Made by a program: the position numbers and the translations under genes. A stretch of DNA of 64,000 nucleotides from Heliopora coerulea (taxonomy: Eukaryota; Cnidaria; Anthozoa; Scleralcyonacea; Helioporidae): NCBI GenBank assembly GCA_030142905.1, contig JASJOG010000061.1, positions 248,001 through 312,000 of the forward strand, in the 5' to 3' direction. Positions 13,085 through 27,010 of this stretch are shown here, in pieces (the first letter of the stretch is position 1; each line of letters starts with the position of its first letter). A model generated the notes under the pieces. It was not told where the DNA came from and did not search any database. It saw nothing but the letters and a program-made list of their open reading frames with translations.

Positions 13085-13214
13085 GAACAGCCAAGATTTT
13101 GAGAATGGTTCTTATGCAACTTAACTCTTGAGAACGTTGGCTACGTGTTGTAGCTTGCTCTCAACGATATAATCAGATTGAACATCTAAATCCAAGCGTG
13201 AAGAGCGAAGTAAA

Positions 13215-14400
13215 GTGAAGTGAAACTTTATTTAAACAGGCTACTTTCATCATAAAAAGATCGTTTTCATGAGGAACGTCACACAGTTTCCAAAAATAAT
13301 AGTCTTTTATTAAAAAAATCTAAGTCCAAAGATATACAAAATGTTTAAAAAGTTGAGATCAAAGATGCTCGACGTCCGACTCAGTTGTAACATTTATGTA
13401 ATCAAATTTTTGAAGCTGCTTAAAGATTCTGTCAGTTTCGCCTCCATTGGTAAGCTGTTTCATAGCACAGCTCCACTATACCCAAAACTTTTTTTTAAAT
13501 ATTCAGTATTGGGCTTGGGAACTGAAAGATTGGTATGGGCATTTCTAAGATTATAATTATTTAGATTTGCTTCCCTGATAATAAATTTATCTCTTAAACC
13601 TGGAGCTGAGTGGTTGTTTAATATTTTGTAACTAAAAACTAATTTATTCAATTTAAGTCGGTCGTTCAGATTTTTCCACGACATAGCATGAAGTAAATCT
13701 CACTACCTAACATAGTTGGCATCTATCATATCTCTTGCTGCCCTATTTTGAAATTTTTGTATTTTCTCTCTCTGTAAACGTCCACAGTTATCCCATAACG
13801 GTGAACAATAATCAAAGTATAGGAGTACGAGAGAATTATATAAATTTTGGAAAGTTTCATATGGTACAAACGGTTTAACTCTTTTATCATTACTTGGTCA
13901 TTACCAACTTTATTTTTAACATTATATGATGAGCCTATGAACATCACCATTGATTTTTTGGCATAAAGTTGTAATTTATTTTGGGAAAACCATTTGACTA
14001 TATTTTCCAAGTCTTATTAAGTTTTGCTACTAAATCTGTAAAATTTGCCGGAAATGCATATATTTTGTGATCAATAGAGTCAAAGGCTTTCCTAATATCT
14101 ATTTAAATTAAACCGGTTAGTTCTCCATTATCCATTTTTTCTAACAAATTATCACATATTTGAATTAATAGGGATAATGTTGAATGTTTTGGATGAAAAC
14201 CTGATTGAAATAGGGAAAGTAAAGGATTATTATTCAAGTATTGATAAAGCTGTCTATATATTTCTTTCTAGAGCAATTTGGTGATGATAAAAAGAATAGA
14301 AATTGGGCGATAGTTCTCACATTTTCGTCTACCTTTTGATTTATAAAAAGGTTTTACCCTAGCTCTTTTCCAATCACCAACAAATACACCCGTAGAGATT
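13215..14400 (-). pseudogene. CR1/L2-like LINE reverse transcriptase remnant
   Basis: Reading the minus strand from 14400 downward gives an ENYRPISIL block, a FQSGF and IRKAFDSIDH block, then WFSQNKLQL and MFIGSS. The 3' end has a C-terminal RT tail (LRNAHTNLSVPKP, then KKSFGYSGAVL). This order is that of CR1/L2/Jockey-type RT. Several stops and frameshifts break it. It faces away from the similar LINE at 14481-17233. Confidence 0.65.
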
Positions 14401-14402
14401 GA

Positions 14403-14470
14403 AACATTAAATATAAAGATTAAATAATAATAACAATAAGATTAAATAATAATAATAATAATAATAATGC
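14403..14470. repeat. A/T-rich (ATAATA)n microsatellite
   Basis: Simple repeat of aat/ata units between two LINE copies in opposite orientation. Confidence 0.85.
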
Positions 14471-14480
14471 AGAGATTGTA

Positions 14481-17233
14481 TTGAAACATGGTAAAATGGT
14501 GAAAGGAGATGTCATGGACTGGCAAATACTGCAAGAAAGGGATGAAAACGCTCGATCAGAAAAGAGTGAGTACTACAAATTCCAAGGACTAGAACAGGCT
14601 GGAAAAAATATATTAGAAGTGATCAATTGCCATGTATTACGCCACAGATACGACGAGAAATTTATACTTGAAACCGGTTATTTAAGCAGCACAAAATATC
14701 CACCACAACTCTCATGGGAAGTGTTCAAGAAGCAGCGAAACAAGGTCACATCATGAAAGCGTAAAGGGTTGAAGGCGTTTTGTGTTGGTGCGTCAAATAA
14801 AACTAAACATCATGGCGAATTCTGGAGTAAAATGAGATGTCTTTGGCCCGGAAAAGATAGACTAAAATCAAAGATTATGTTGATTGACAATAACTGTGTT
14901 ATTACTGATTCCCTTTCCGTGGCTGAGATTTTCACTATATATTTTTCCGAAGTAGCTGGAAATGATGGCGATCGTTTAGAAATTGAGGACTTTAAGGACC
15001 ATCCAAGTATAAATGTTATTGCTGAAGAAATGCTTTAAACCAGAATTTAATTTTGTTCCTGCAGGAGTGACCTTTATAAAGGATCTGTTCGATAAACTTA
15101 ATCCAAGGAAAGCAGTTGGCTGTGATAATATCTCACAACTGATATGGAGTATATCAGCCCCTTTAATTACACAACCTCTGACTTATTTGATTAAATATTT
15201 CATAACTAACAGGTTATGGCCTACAATTTGGCGAAACAACAATGCATCCCCTGTGTATAAGAAACTTGACAGAATGGATAAAACCAGCTGTCAACGGGTA
15301 TCTGTGTTGCCTGCAGTTTCTAAGATATTTGAGGGAGTGATGTATGATGAGATTTACGGAAAATTCAAATTTTTATTATCGCCTAAACCTCTCGGGTTAT
15401 ATCAAGGGTCATTCTTGTTTTACAGCATTGTTAAAAATGACGGAAGATTGGCGAACAAGTCTTGATAAGCGTGGAGTTGTGGCAGTGGTAACTGTTGATC
15501 TGTCCAAGGCGTTTAACTCAGTTTGTCACAGTCTTCTGCTTGCTAAGTTGAAAGCACGCGGCTTCTCAAATACTGCCGTTGACCTGATGTGTGCCTGTTT
15601 ACGTGGTAGAAGGCAACGTGTCAAACTTGATAACGTCTACTCTGAATAGAGGGTAGTAAAGACTGGAGCGCCACAGGGATCGTTGTTAGGTCCATTGTTA
15701 TTTAATATTTATATCGATGACATAAATTATAATAGCGTCTGTACTCGAACAAACGCCGCGGCGTTAATTAAATTTTTGCGCTGCGGCTGCGGCGTTTATT
15801 CGAGGGCGACGTTTATTGTCAATCTTTGAACTCGACTAATTAAACCAAATTTCATACTAAAACCCATAAACTAAAACTAAAACCCAACAAACATAATTAA
15901 TGTCTCTTCTGAAATGTTCACTGTCTTATGTGGTAAGTGCGTTTCTTGTGACTAGCGCACTACTGTCACTCTTCTTATTCTACCGGCAAAATTCTCGGCT
16001 TTCACTACGAAACTGCGCATAGCTAAAGTTTTGGAGATAGATAAGTAGCAGAGCAGTGCAATATAGCCACTTCAAACTGAAAAACGTTGTATTGGAGAAG
16101 AATAAATTTCCGGGACTGGTTTAGATTAAGTTGTGCCGTACTTTCTTAAGTGTACCACTCGAGTGTAATTCAGTTTATACTTTATTTAATAAGTTAAGAA
16201 TGCTTCAATTAAACGTTGCATCGATGAGAATAAATGCGGCGTTTATTCGAGGACGGCGTTTAATAGGGTAAATATGGTATGTCTAACTCATCAATTAGGC
16301 TCTATACGGATGATACAACAGATTTTGCTTCCGATACTTCTCCGATGGCACTGGAGTGCACTATGAATCTAGACTTTGACTGCCTTTCTGGATGGTTTGA
16401 AAGTAATTACTTAAAGATAAATGCTGAAAAGGCGAAAGTAATGGCTAATGGCCCATAGGCATACGAATATGACCTTAATCTTGGTGGATCCATCATTCAA
16501 TTAACCGATACCTTAAAGTGAAACTAGATTACAAGTTGAAGTCCAAAGATCACATTACGAAACAATTGAAAAAAGCTTGCGCTAAGGCATCTGCCTTGCG
16601 CAGGATACGAAGATTTATTCTCCAGGAAATAGTGATATGCCTTTATAAGGCTTACATTCTTCCCTATTTGAAATACTGTGGTCTGCTTCTATAAAGAATT
16701 GGTGATATTGAAGCAAAGAAAATGGAGGATGCTAACTATTATATACTAAGAACAATCTAAGGCTTAACCAAGTCGCTGACATATGAGTATCAATTAAAAA
16801 ATTTTGTGAATATTGAAAGCTTCCTAAGCGTAGATATATTCAATCATTAATTTTAGTTTATAAATCTGTAAGTAATTTATGTCCAACTTATATTAATGAA
16901 TGTTTTAAACTTAAATTAGTTAAGTATAATTTACGTGGCTCAGGTTGGAGATTAGAACAGTCCCATTTTAATCTTGAATGGTTCCATAGGTCATTTTCGT
17001 ATATAGCATGGATACTGTGGAATAATTTACCAGTTAAAATAACAGAATCTTGCGATGTTGATTGTTTTAAAAGGATTTATGTAACCATAAGTTCTTGTAC
17101 TTATTCTCGGTTACTTTTATATTGTTTTTATTTTATTTAAAATTTATTATTTTAATGTCACGTTCAAGTTTTAACGAGGTATTATTTGCTCTTAGGTGAT
17201 ACGTGTTGAAATAAAGTATTGAAATTGAATTTG
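14481..17233 (+). mobile_element. CR1/L2-like LINE, RT-bearing, inactivated
   Basis: A plus-strand retrotransposon. The pre-RT linker (WEVFKKQRN) is near 14730. RT blocks follow from 15060: NPRKAVGCDNIS, then VSVLPAVSKIFE, VDLSKAFNSVCH, GAPQGSLLGPLLFNIYIDD and, after a nested insertion, SIRLYTDDTT. RT-thumb text (NAEKAKVMANG, ILPYLKYCGLLL) continues to about 16760. The 3' end near 17210-17233 carries attgaa repeats, a typical LINE tail. Frameshifts near 15040 and 15460 and several stops kill it. The 5' endonuclease is missing, so it is 5' truncated. Confidence 0.75.
15735..16275. mobile_element. MITE-like insertion splitting the LINE RT
   Basis: About 540 bp of non-coding DNA between the RT IYIDD block and the following LYTDD block. 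Its two ends share gcgtttattcgagg-type phrases (near 15793 and 16237), and the left end is rich in cgcgg. It contains no open frame. Exact borders and a target duplication were not resolved. Confidence 0.5.
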
Positions 17234-18185
17234 AAATATTTCAGTAATAAATTTGTCTGATGATTGTCAGAATAAATTAAACATGGTAGTCGATGTATGT
17301 AATGTGTTTATGCTCAAAGGAGATATCTGAGTCCCTGAGAATGGAACATGTAACCAGTTGATCACAAGTGACTTGCTCAGTTTTAACTTTTCAGCGATAT
17401 AATAACTTAAATGGCCGAGCGAATTGCAATGTATGCTGGCTCATATGTCTACTGCTATACAAGGCATGTAACATAGATACTGCCAACGTCTTCGAGTATC
17501 AACATGTCATTTACTTATATATGTATATAATCAGAAACAAATTACTAACATGAGACTCACATAACTAAGAAGAACAGTTCATATTGTACGCCAACGCTGT
17601 ATCAATTATTTACGTATAGTAACTGGCAACAGTTACAATTACAGGAGGCGATGACAGCCATTGAATGACTTTATACTCCAAATATTTTTACCTTCAGGAG
17701 AGTGTCCTCCACAGCTATGCCTATCCCCGTCCATCAGAATTACACCTTGATAACTTGCCCACATTAAGACCCCGCTAACAATTCTCGGCGTTGGTGAAAA
17801 AGAGCCAGTCAAGGTATAACTTGTACAGTAGGATTTAAACGAGAACGAAATTATCAAACGTTTTCTAAGATTCTGCCAGAAATTTTAAAATAGTTGCCCA
17901 TCTCAAAACCAGACTTCATACCTGGTGAATTGCTCTATAATTAACTCACTGATACTAGAAACAAAGTATAAAACGCAGTGGTGGACTTCCTATGGCTATG
18001 CTGTCGATTTCGTTTGAAATGCTTTCGACTGCATTTAATTCAGAATCTCTCTCGAGATGAACAAACTATTATCAAAATTATGTTAACTAGATAAGTAATC
18101 AATGAAAATCAAACAGCGTTGCCGCTGTTCCACAACGTGAACGAAGTACCTAAACAAAGTACATGACAATTTCATTAACAGAATG
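17234..18185. other. No gene recognised
   Basis: Non-repetitive AT-rich DNA with only short frames of no known family. Confidence 0.4.
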
Positions 18186-18189
18186 TTTT

Positions 18190-20410
18190 CGACCTACTTA
18201 TACGCATGGTTTTCTTCTAGTGCTATTTATTGATGATTTGCGGTATTTTCTATCTTCCCAGAAATATAGAATGTTGTATAAGACACCATTTGGTTGCATT
18301 TTTCATGTTTGCCTCAGGAGAACATTTCTTCAATTTCCAATTCTTCAGCAATAAAGGGACTCAAACACTTTCGATTTCACGGTCTGTTAAATGGACACCT
18401 AGAGGTTACTTCAAAGCTTTGCTTGGGAGTTCTACATGATCTCTTGGGTTTCAGTAAGATGTTTCCTTTAATGTAACTGTTTGAATTATCAAAATAAACC
18501 CTACAATAATGTCAATACCATAACCCTATTCACGAACAAAGCAGGCCTTATCATCGTGACAATATTTATTTTCTTATCTGACGCTTTCATTTAAATTTAC
18601 AATCAAATGTTATTGAAACATGATCTTTCTTCATTGCCCCTGTAAAAAGTCTTTGTCATGAGTACAGTTAGTTAATGATGGCTATAAGCTATGGGGAGAA
18701 TGAATCGGATGGAAAGAAGCACCAACGTAGGATATTCAAGACTGCATTCAAGGAAATATTTTTATTTACTAGCAACAGATAAACTTGTTTGACAACAATA
18801 GACTCATACCAATGCAGTATATTCTTCTCCAAATTTTATACTCTCACGCAAGATACAAAGCATGAACAACTATTGTTTAAAAAAGTTTGGAAGAATCTGA
18901 GTAAACCAAAATCTGTTGAAAACGTAAATTCTAGACTAGAGTTATACAAGCACTTTTACCACAGTAATATGGCAAACCTCCTCACAATGAACTCAAAATA
19001 TGCAAAACATGATCAAAACACAGCAGTAGTCCTTTGCATATATTTCTTTTAGAGGTTTCTTCGGGTATCCAACATGCAGACGAGATAATCTCCTTTGAAC
19101 TTACTCCTAACCGCTACTTGTTTAATACTTCTTTGTTTTTCAGGTTATTTCATATCAGTCACGCAGTTTTAATTGCCATGAACTAAAGTCAATAACGACT
19201 CTCTCTACCGTGGCGTATCAAAAAGCAAGACAGAGGGCTGGCACTCCACTTAACATTCTAGTACGAACGTTGACTTCATTAACTATAATGAAGTCAATTT
19301 TAAACAAAAAGACAGTAGGGCTTAGGGATTTCTCTCTCCCGAGTACGAGTACGTTTTCCTCCACTATTGTTTTAAAGAAAAATGTTTGGAGTATTTGTCT
19401 TTGTGGGCAGTTGCGACTACCCGACGACACAAAGCCTTTTGAATGTGGCGTAAAATACAAAATGCGAGCATTAGTGGAGAGCAATTTTCCTCTAATGTGT
19501 TTCAGTTTATGGTCCACCTGCACTCGATGACACGACAGCTATACTCGCTAGCACAACGTGAAAATGAACCCGTACGTCTGCCTATGAGGGGTACAACGAT
19601 TATATTGAAATTCCAATATTTGAATGTGAAATTCAACTAATGTCTCACTCTAGATGAATAATCGTAATCTCAATTAAGTTTACCAAATAATTGAGCAGTA
19701 AATCTCAAGTATTGCTGTTATTCCTCAACATGACTAAAGTACCTGGTATTTTGAGCACCAGACTTTCATCAATTGTCACGAAAGAGAGCAATCCTGAAAT
19801 CTTTTCAGACCAATCTTCTACTTTGTTTTTCTCTGGATGCATTCATTAAGAATTTGACAGATTTTCTATCAAGCCAGGCTTAAAAATGTTCAAGGTTGTC
19901 TTAGACGACAATATTTGTTTTTTCTATTTTATCATGGTTATGCCCGGAAAACTTTTCTTTAGTTTTTAATTCTCCAGTAATGATAACAAGTCTCATTCTT
20001 TTTCGATGTCACGGTCTGTTAAATGGACCCACGAAAGTTATTTCATAGTTTTGTTTTAAAATCAGTTTCCTCTGATTAATTCAGGAGACATGTTTCCTTG
20101 AACGTAACAGTTCTTTAAGCGATAATACAGTACAATAATGTCAATATTCTCGTTAACTTTACGAGCTAAACAGGCGTTGTCATCGCTACCACATCTGTTA
20201 TCTATTCTGTCGTTATTTAAATTGTCGTTATGTCGACCTGGGCTTTCTTGATCACACTGTATATGTCATGTCCATCATTACAGTTTATTAATGATGATAT
20301 TAAGTTAGGGTGAGGATGAATGGTCAGAAAATAAGGCTTAACATGGATTCTTGAAGTCTGTACACAGACAAATGTTTTAATTTATTTGGAAACAGATAAC
20401 ATATTAATCA
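18190..20410. repeat. Divergent tandem duplication, about 1.6 kb apart
   Basis: The stretch 18300-18800 and the stretch 19940-20410 share an ordered series of short matches: cacggtctgttaaatggac, acaataatgtcaata, a GCAGGC/ACAGGC block and agcaacagataa/ggaaacagataa. Substitutions and indels lie between them. This is an old direct duplication. Neither copy has a long open frame; the frames at 18163-18476 and 19210-19640 are not convincing genes. Confidence 0.5.
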
Positions 20411-22130
20411 AATACTATGAAACACTTGAAGAAAATGAATGTTTAATATAATTTTTAAAGTAATTTCAAAAGTGTAACTGACGAGTACTAGTCTATTTAA
20501 GGTACAAAACATGTTTATTGTTAGTTAATTAATCTATATTTATAATACTGCATAGGAAACCAGACAAGTAAACAGACTCTTCTTATTTCAGTTTTCCTGT
20601 CATCATTACTTTTCTTAATATAAGACATATCCTGGAAAATAAACTAATCAAGTGTGACAATCATTCATCTGAAGAAGCTTTGCCTGACATGGAACTCTAA
20701 GGGGTGTCTGTATGGAACGTTTAACAGGAAAAGGTCACATTTAATCAAATGGTTCTCGCAACTATGGTACATAATCTGAAATATGGTGGGCATTAGGAAA
20801 AGAGATCTTCTTCTTCTGCACTGCATAAAACTCGTTTACCATAACTTTCAGGTTCCTGATTTCAAATTGATTTTCAGAAATTGGTAAACATAGATTGCAA
20901 CTTCATTGCACCAAGCATCAACTTAACCTATTGACCGCTTTCGTATGAACCTTATTAAATTCAATCCATTTGAAGAAATTTTTCTGAAGAAGTTCATAAA
21001 ATTAATCTTTTTCTAGTTTCTTCACATGTTCCATAACCTATTTTCTGCTGTGATGCTGTAAATTAATCCTTAAACATAAGAACCTAGCACAACTTCTTCA
21101 AGAGCAATTTTGTCATAAGCGGTGTAGAGCCATATTTACATGACTATAACACAGCATACGACGCTATATTGGCTTAAGGGTTTAAATTTATAAAAATCAG
21201 TTACAGAACGGTTACCTTTTGATAAAATGAGAGGAAAGTAACAAAATAAGCATGTATAACAATTAATAACATCAATTTACTCATGTGCAATTCGATATCG
21301 ATTGCGTTTACCTCAGGTTCCCGACTGTCATACATGATTCTAACTCAGGACATTGCTTTGCTCTTGGTTATTTACTCCATTTCCCTTAATTTGAGCCGTG
21401 AGTTTCTGAAAAGAAGCGTCCCAGACGGCTTGCCATGTTGTGGTCAATTCAACTTTTGCCCAGTTGAGCCGCCATCTTGGATTTTCAATGTTGGCGCGCG
21501 TCTTCGACAAGCGTCATAAAGAGATCAACAATCTATACCTCCTAAAAAATTCTCCTAAATCTATGATCTCGACCCATCCTTTTTTCCAAAAACAATATGG
21601 CGGCAGGAGAAGTAAATTCAATGGGAAAGATAATTATAAGCTCTGCAGTTCTGGCTCTTTTATTTCTTGACTGTACAGCTATTTTCAGAAGTGAAAATGG
21701 CTGCTGTACATGAAAAAAAAAAAGGTCAAAATGCTAGGCCGTTTCTACCTTCGAGGTAGAATGAGTCATTTTTCTCGGCGATATTTAATGTTCGTCTACA
21801 AGACCTTCAGAGTGTAGTACTCTGCAGGGCATTTTTTGACTATATGCAAATGGAAAAAACGCTGGACGTCTCGCACCAAGGAATGTCGAAATTCAGTAAT
21901 TTTCAAAAAACATTGAAGAAAAACAGAGCAAACAAAGAATTCGCTGTTCAGCATTATATTGTTTTTCCAAAACAATTTTTATTTCCACAAGAATCGACAA
22001 AAACAAGACATTGAAGTTCACGTTCGTTAGGAGGGCAAAAGAAGGAAAAGTAGGCAGAATTAGAACTGTTGACAAAGGATGAGTGGATACAATATAAAAT
22101 GATGAGACAACTAACACAGTCATCGATGAA
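20411..22130. other. No gene recognised
   Basis: AT-rich DNA. Short frames at 21283-21670 match nothing I know. A small hairpin (ttctacc then ggtagaa) lies near 21745. Confidence 0.4.
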
Positions 22131-22137
22131 AATTTGA

Positions 22138-22557
22138 TTGCAGCCTTACCAATTGGTGGACAACGACCTGGGAAAACGTTGTTACTACATCAGAAATTCT
22201 GTTAGGTTCCTAACGTTTAGGACTCTAGACAAAGACAACTTGTTCCCTGTCACCATTGTAAGCCTGGTGATACCAAAAATGAGTAATTGCAAAGCCTTTG
22301 AACAAACTTTTGAGAAAGTTAATTATCTTTTTACAAGAACCAATTTAAAAGAAGAAGTAAATAGCTTAAGCCGAACTATGCACCTAAAGTTTTCAGTGAA
22401 CCGACAGTCATGCATTTATGATCCAGATACATTCAGAGAATTTTGCATTTGTTTTGGTGCTCCAACAATTTTTGACAGCATTCTTGCATCTGTCATAATA
22501 CTAAGGAAATCTGAAAAGAAAATGAGAAAGAGAATGAAAAATATACAGTTAATATAA
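22138..22557 (+). other. 139-codon open frame, unassigned
   Basis: The frame encodes a Cys-containing protein fragment with a block (DTFREFCICFGAPTIFDSIL) that recalls an unnamed repeat-derived protein family in cnidarians. I cannot name a function. It ends in a basic tail (KKMRKRMKN). It has no visible splice context and lies between other transposon remnants, so a fragment of a mobile element is the likeliest reading. Confidence 0.3.
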
Positions 22558-22809
22558 TATATATGACGTCCTTTGCTATCAACCATCTAAATAATTTCTT
22601 GCAACAAGAATGATGTTGATATTTTATGTTAAAAAACCTAAACGAAGAGGCTCTGGATACCGAATAATGCTTGTGAAATCCATACAACATTAAAAAAGCT
22701 TACAATCCTTGATTCTGCTTCCGAGTCCTTTCGACTCTAAATTTAAATCTAAATAATCTTGACCAGAACTAAAGGATGGACGACGGAAGTTCTACCGACA
22801 ATCGTTTTC

Positions 22810-24060
22810 AGCACTTTTACTTTTTGTTCTTCAGAGGCTTTAGGGCAAATGGACGTATGACGTCGTTTTTTGCATTTCGGCACGATATCTTGCTCTTGCA
22901 GGTATTCGCTGCGTGAAGACCGTTGGCACTTTTAAAACAAACGCGTTTCTTTGGTAAGATTTGTTTTCTCTCATTTGGGGATGACACCTTGTCACACGAG
23001 CTTATCTTGTGGTCGGTGCTGTCACAGTAAATTAACCGGATTTCTTGTTCTCGGGAACTAAACGCATGTGCGCTTGTCAGATCCCTTTCTTTGGTTTTCT
23101 TACTCGCGTTTTTCACATTGTCATCAGTTTCCGTCCACTTCCTCAAGATCTCTAACAGTTCTATAAATGTTCAACTTTTCCAGTCACTTTGGACATGCAA
23201 CACCAGTTTGGTTTCCACCGCCTCGAGCTTTTCATCACATAATACACCGTCCCTGGAATATTTTTTAATTTTTTGAGTGTTTCTAAACTCCGGACGTTAA
23301 ATACAACTGTTCATAAAACGATGTATTTTCGGAACATCTCACTCTGTTATGATTGGTAGCTCAATTATGTTATCTACATAAGAACCGGCAACTTCGCTTG
23401 GGTGATCGTACTTCTCTTTGAGATATATCAATCCCCGCTTATAGCCTTCTTCAGTGAAAGGTAAACAATCGATTACGCGCCTAATATGCGGCTCCACCAG
23501 TTCCTTCAGATGAGAAAACTTGGTGATTGGAGAAACGTTTTGCGAATCTACCATGGTTCTGAATTGGCCCTTAAAGCGTACCCAATCATGTGGCTTGTCA
23601 TTGAACCTTGTCATGTTTAACTTCGGCAATTTTGCGGGGTTTTCCGTGAGTTCTCTCTCTTTTAATGCGCCTCTAGTTTCTGTTCTAGGAGTTGTTTATC
23701 GTATTTCATTTTTTGTTTGCAACTTTGCACTAGCTCTTGTTGTTTGACCCTGTGGTCAAGTTCTTCGACAAATTTCGACAGTTTGTTTTGGAATTTGTAC
23801 GCTTCGGTAACACACTTATCAATCTCATTCGACCATCTTTATACATTTTCGTCCGTTTCACCCTGCTCGAATTTTGCTTCTTCAATGCTGCCTTTTAATG
23901 TAGTAATCGTACTTACGATTGTTACGATAGATTCCCTTTGTCGTTCGGCCACAATTCGCTCTCCTTTACTTAGAATTTCGTCAGTTCGCTTTAGGCGAAA
24001 TTGTAGAGCCTTTAACTTGGCGTCCATCTCGGAGAATTGTTTCCTGTGCACATCCAATTA
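22810..24060 (-). pseudogene. BEL/Pao gag remnant
   Basis: Minus-strand fragments follow the order of a Pao-type gag. The N-terminal coiled-coil part is at 23839-24057 (KLKALQFRLKRTDEIL). The capsid-like block at 23339-23629 has LNMTRFNDKPHDWVRFKGQF, typical of the DUF1759 family. The nucleocapsid-like part at 22817-23146 has zinc-knuckle remnants (IYCDSTDHKISSCDK, then ISCRNAK). Stops at the junctions and missing knuckle residues mark it as dead. The order and the upstream LTR agree with a 5' element end on the minus strand. Confidence 0.7.
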
Positions 24061-24091
24061 TACGAATAACTAAATCCCGTCAGAGGTGCCA

Positions 24092-24535
24092 GTAATTTGG
24101 GGAACGCCAGAAGAAACCCACACTTTCACAATAGTCACAAGTTTTTAATTATTATTCTCAATCACAAGTAAAGACATTCGTCACATATCCCAAAACCACT
24201 AAACACGTGCACAACTCACAGTCCTTTTTTACTGATCACATTACCTACATCAATATTTCCTCTTTAACATTATTGGCTCTAACAAAATTAATCCCGTTGA
24301 ACCTAACAGTTTCTAACATATACGAAAAACCTCTCAAATTAAATCCAAACTTCTCAGGGGACTCAGCCATGAATGGGCTTAAACTCTAGCTACGACCCTC
24401 CTACTTGGAGTACATTGTTTGTGTATTAACCGATGATTTACTTAAATCTCTGTATCAGATTGTTCTTTACCACTGCTCAGTCATAAAGCTTAGGGAAGAC
24501 GTTAACTAGCTCTATGTGGCGGATAAGGCTTAACA
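24092..24535 (-). repeat. Putative 5' LTR of the minus-strand BEL/Pao element
   Basis: On the minus strand the segment begins TGTTAAGC. It ends just before TGGCACCTCTGACGGG, which has the TGG start and position of a tRNA primer-binding site, about 30 bp upstream of the gag start. Length is about 444 bp. No second LTR is present in the window. Confidence 0.5.
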
Positions 24536-26440
24536 TAAAAAAAACTGTGGTTAAAGGCCGTTTAATTTACCTTTTGTAAATTCTTGTGCTGATGTATGAT
24601 TGATTATGTTTGAGGTTATAACTTCATGAAAAATACATACCATTTGTTGGAGATTATTTGTTTATATTTAATAGGTTAAACAAAGATAAATACCACACCC
24701 CAGCGTCAGAATGAAATATAAAGTTGTTTTAGTTACTATGACCAAGAAATAATGTTGTAAATCAGGGAAGGATAAGAAAACGGCGAATACATCGAAACGA
24801 AAAACGGGGTAGCATTAACGGAGTCAAAGCAGACGTCAGTTTGCCATACACTGATTACCTAAATGCCAATGAAGTATTTAGTAGTCGTATCACATTCCCT
24901 AATTTCCAAGAATGAGATTGACATGAGCTACAACTTCACAATAGGTAACCATAGACCTGCAGTTCAGCTTTGAAGGAAACTGCTTTTTTTAAGGAAATTT
25001 TGAGGATATGAAGAAAACTTTAATGAAATAAATTTTGAAGAAAATTTTGAAGGTTTTTATGAAATATTGATGGAAACTTAATGAAATTTAAAGGAACTGG
25101 CCTGTTGAACGATTATACTTCTTATGTTGAAGATTGTTATTGTAAAACAACATGTAGAGTTATCAACTTTTAATTAATTCGTTTGGCTATAAATATTGCT
25201 GAAGCTGCACAGGAAATCGTGTTTAATGTATTATGGCACGATTGCTTGCAAACGATTGCAAAAATATTCAAGTGACATGCGCCACAAGATTAATACTAAT
25301 GACTAATGCCACAGATTTATTAGATGATAATTCTATGGCTAAAGCTGACACTTAATATCGCCCTCCATTGATGGCCATCTCATCTTCATATTTCATTGGC
25401 AGCCCAGTCAGTGTCCCAGTTATAGAAAATAGAGTTCAGTGGAAGTGACTCTCGCGAGTCTCAACCGTCATGCATGTGCTGTAATATTAGTTTGAAACGA
25501 TGAGTGACAGAAGCACAATATTTTTGTTTGTCATTAGGATCCCAAATTAAATGTAACGTTTTATTTGTTTTTTATTTGTGGCAAAACGTAGAACATCAAA
25601 ATTAATGTGAATCAAGAATCTCTCACAGTACTGAACTGTCCTACTGTAGGCTAATAGGAATAAATTTTCCATTGATACGTGGGAAACAAAGTCAGTCAGG
25701 GCTTTCTCTTTGAAAGAAATTTCTTTTTCAAAGGAGATTTTGCGGAAATGAAAGAAATTTGAAGGAAATGAAATTTTTCAGGAACTGAAATTTTTAAGGA
25801 TACTTCATGGAAATTTGAAGAAACTTGCACTATTGAACAATTTTGTTTCTTATGTTAAAGAATGTTGAACTACACCGACTTTCAGACTTATAATCTGTTG
25901 AATTAATTTATCTGAGTCAATCATGACAAGATTGCTTGCACAAGATCGCGAAAATAACCCGCTTAACAGAAGCGCAATCTTTTAGTTGTTGTCTTTGGAA
26001 AAAAGAATGGCAAATTAAAAGTAAAATTTTGAATAGCTTTTTGACCAACAAGATGACGGTTAAAACTTTCTTACGTCAAAAAGAGGTCTGGTGACAAAAG
26101 TGAATGATCTGAAAATGACGTATGTCGAATTGATTATCCTATAATAAAGACCACAAAGATTTTCGTGTTCCAACATTCTGATCCAAACACGCGGGATGTT
26201 GTGGCAGATATGTTTAAACAGGGCGGAGGATTAAGTTTACTGACACGCGGATGGATGAATAGTTGCATATTAAATGGAGGGGGTCGGGGAACGGAAGACA
26301 TGTCCCTTGCTATGATCATTCCAAGTCCATTGGTACATCTGAGTAACCCATCAGTACATCATTGGCAAAATAGCTAGGGATATTCTTCCTTCTTTATTGA
26401 CCAGTAACAAAGATTCTCATACGAACTAACCAATAACTAA

Positions 26441-26505
26441 CTGACTACTTTAAGACTACTTTAAAACTACCTTGACTACTTTAAGACTACTTTAAAACTA
26501 CTTAA
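26441..26505. repeat. Short tandem repeat (gactactttaa-type)
   Basis: Four to six tandem copies of a 10-15 bp unit (actactttaagact, actactttaaaact). Confidence 0.8.
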
Positions 26506-26699
26506 AAAGATTCCGGTGATTTCTACTCGAGTTTTTCGATTAACTAACTGATTTACTTGAATGACATGGATAATTAAAGCTATTTTGAACTTATTGCAGT
26601 GTTCTTTCGCTTTTGTTGCGATGTGTCTGTATGAACTGTAGACTTGGGAATTTGAAAAAATGAAAAGAAAATGGCACATGAATACATTCTGTGTGACAA

Positions 26700-26752
26700 G
26701 TCTATGTCACCACTATGTCCATTAATTTAATGGACACAGTAGTGACGTAGAC
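26700..26752. repeat. 53-bp inverted repeat
   Basis: Two 26-bp arms (outer gtctatgtcac, inner tccattaa) with a few mismatches and almost no loop. It would form a long hairpin. No coding content. Confidence 0.8.
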
Positions 26753-26884
26753 TGCAAGAGCATGTTTCATGTATCTTGTTGGTACATCTTCGAACATAAG
26801 CCCTGTTCCCACCCCACCCCAACTGCGCAGGCCTGGTTACGCCATTGGAGATAACAGGTAAGCGGTTGACGATTAGAGTTAGAC

Positions 26885-27010
26885 TTAGGATTAGGATTAG
26901 AGTACGTTACATATTAGACTCACCATTATCATTTAGATTCAGCATTAGATTCATGATAATCATGAATCTAATAGGTAACTAATCCTAATCCTAGCTCTGA
27001 TCCGAATCCT
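26885..27010. repeat. Foldback element with TTAGGA-like arms
   Basis: The left part (aggattaggattagag) is the inverse of the right part (taatcctaatcctagctc). A central perfect palindrome (ttagattcat then atgaatctaa) lies near 26945-26971. Non-coding. Confidence 0.6.

Noticed and set aside
21283..21670. Overlapping frames near 21.3-21.7 kb as a gene
   Set aside because: Short, no domain, no splice support; more likely chance frames in non-coding DNA.
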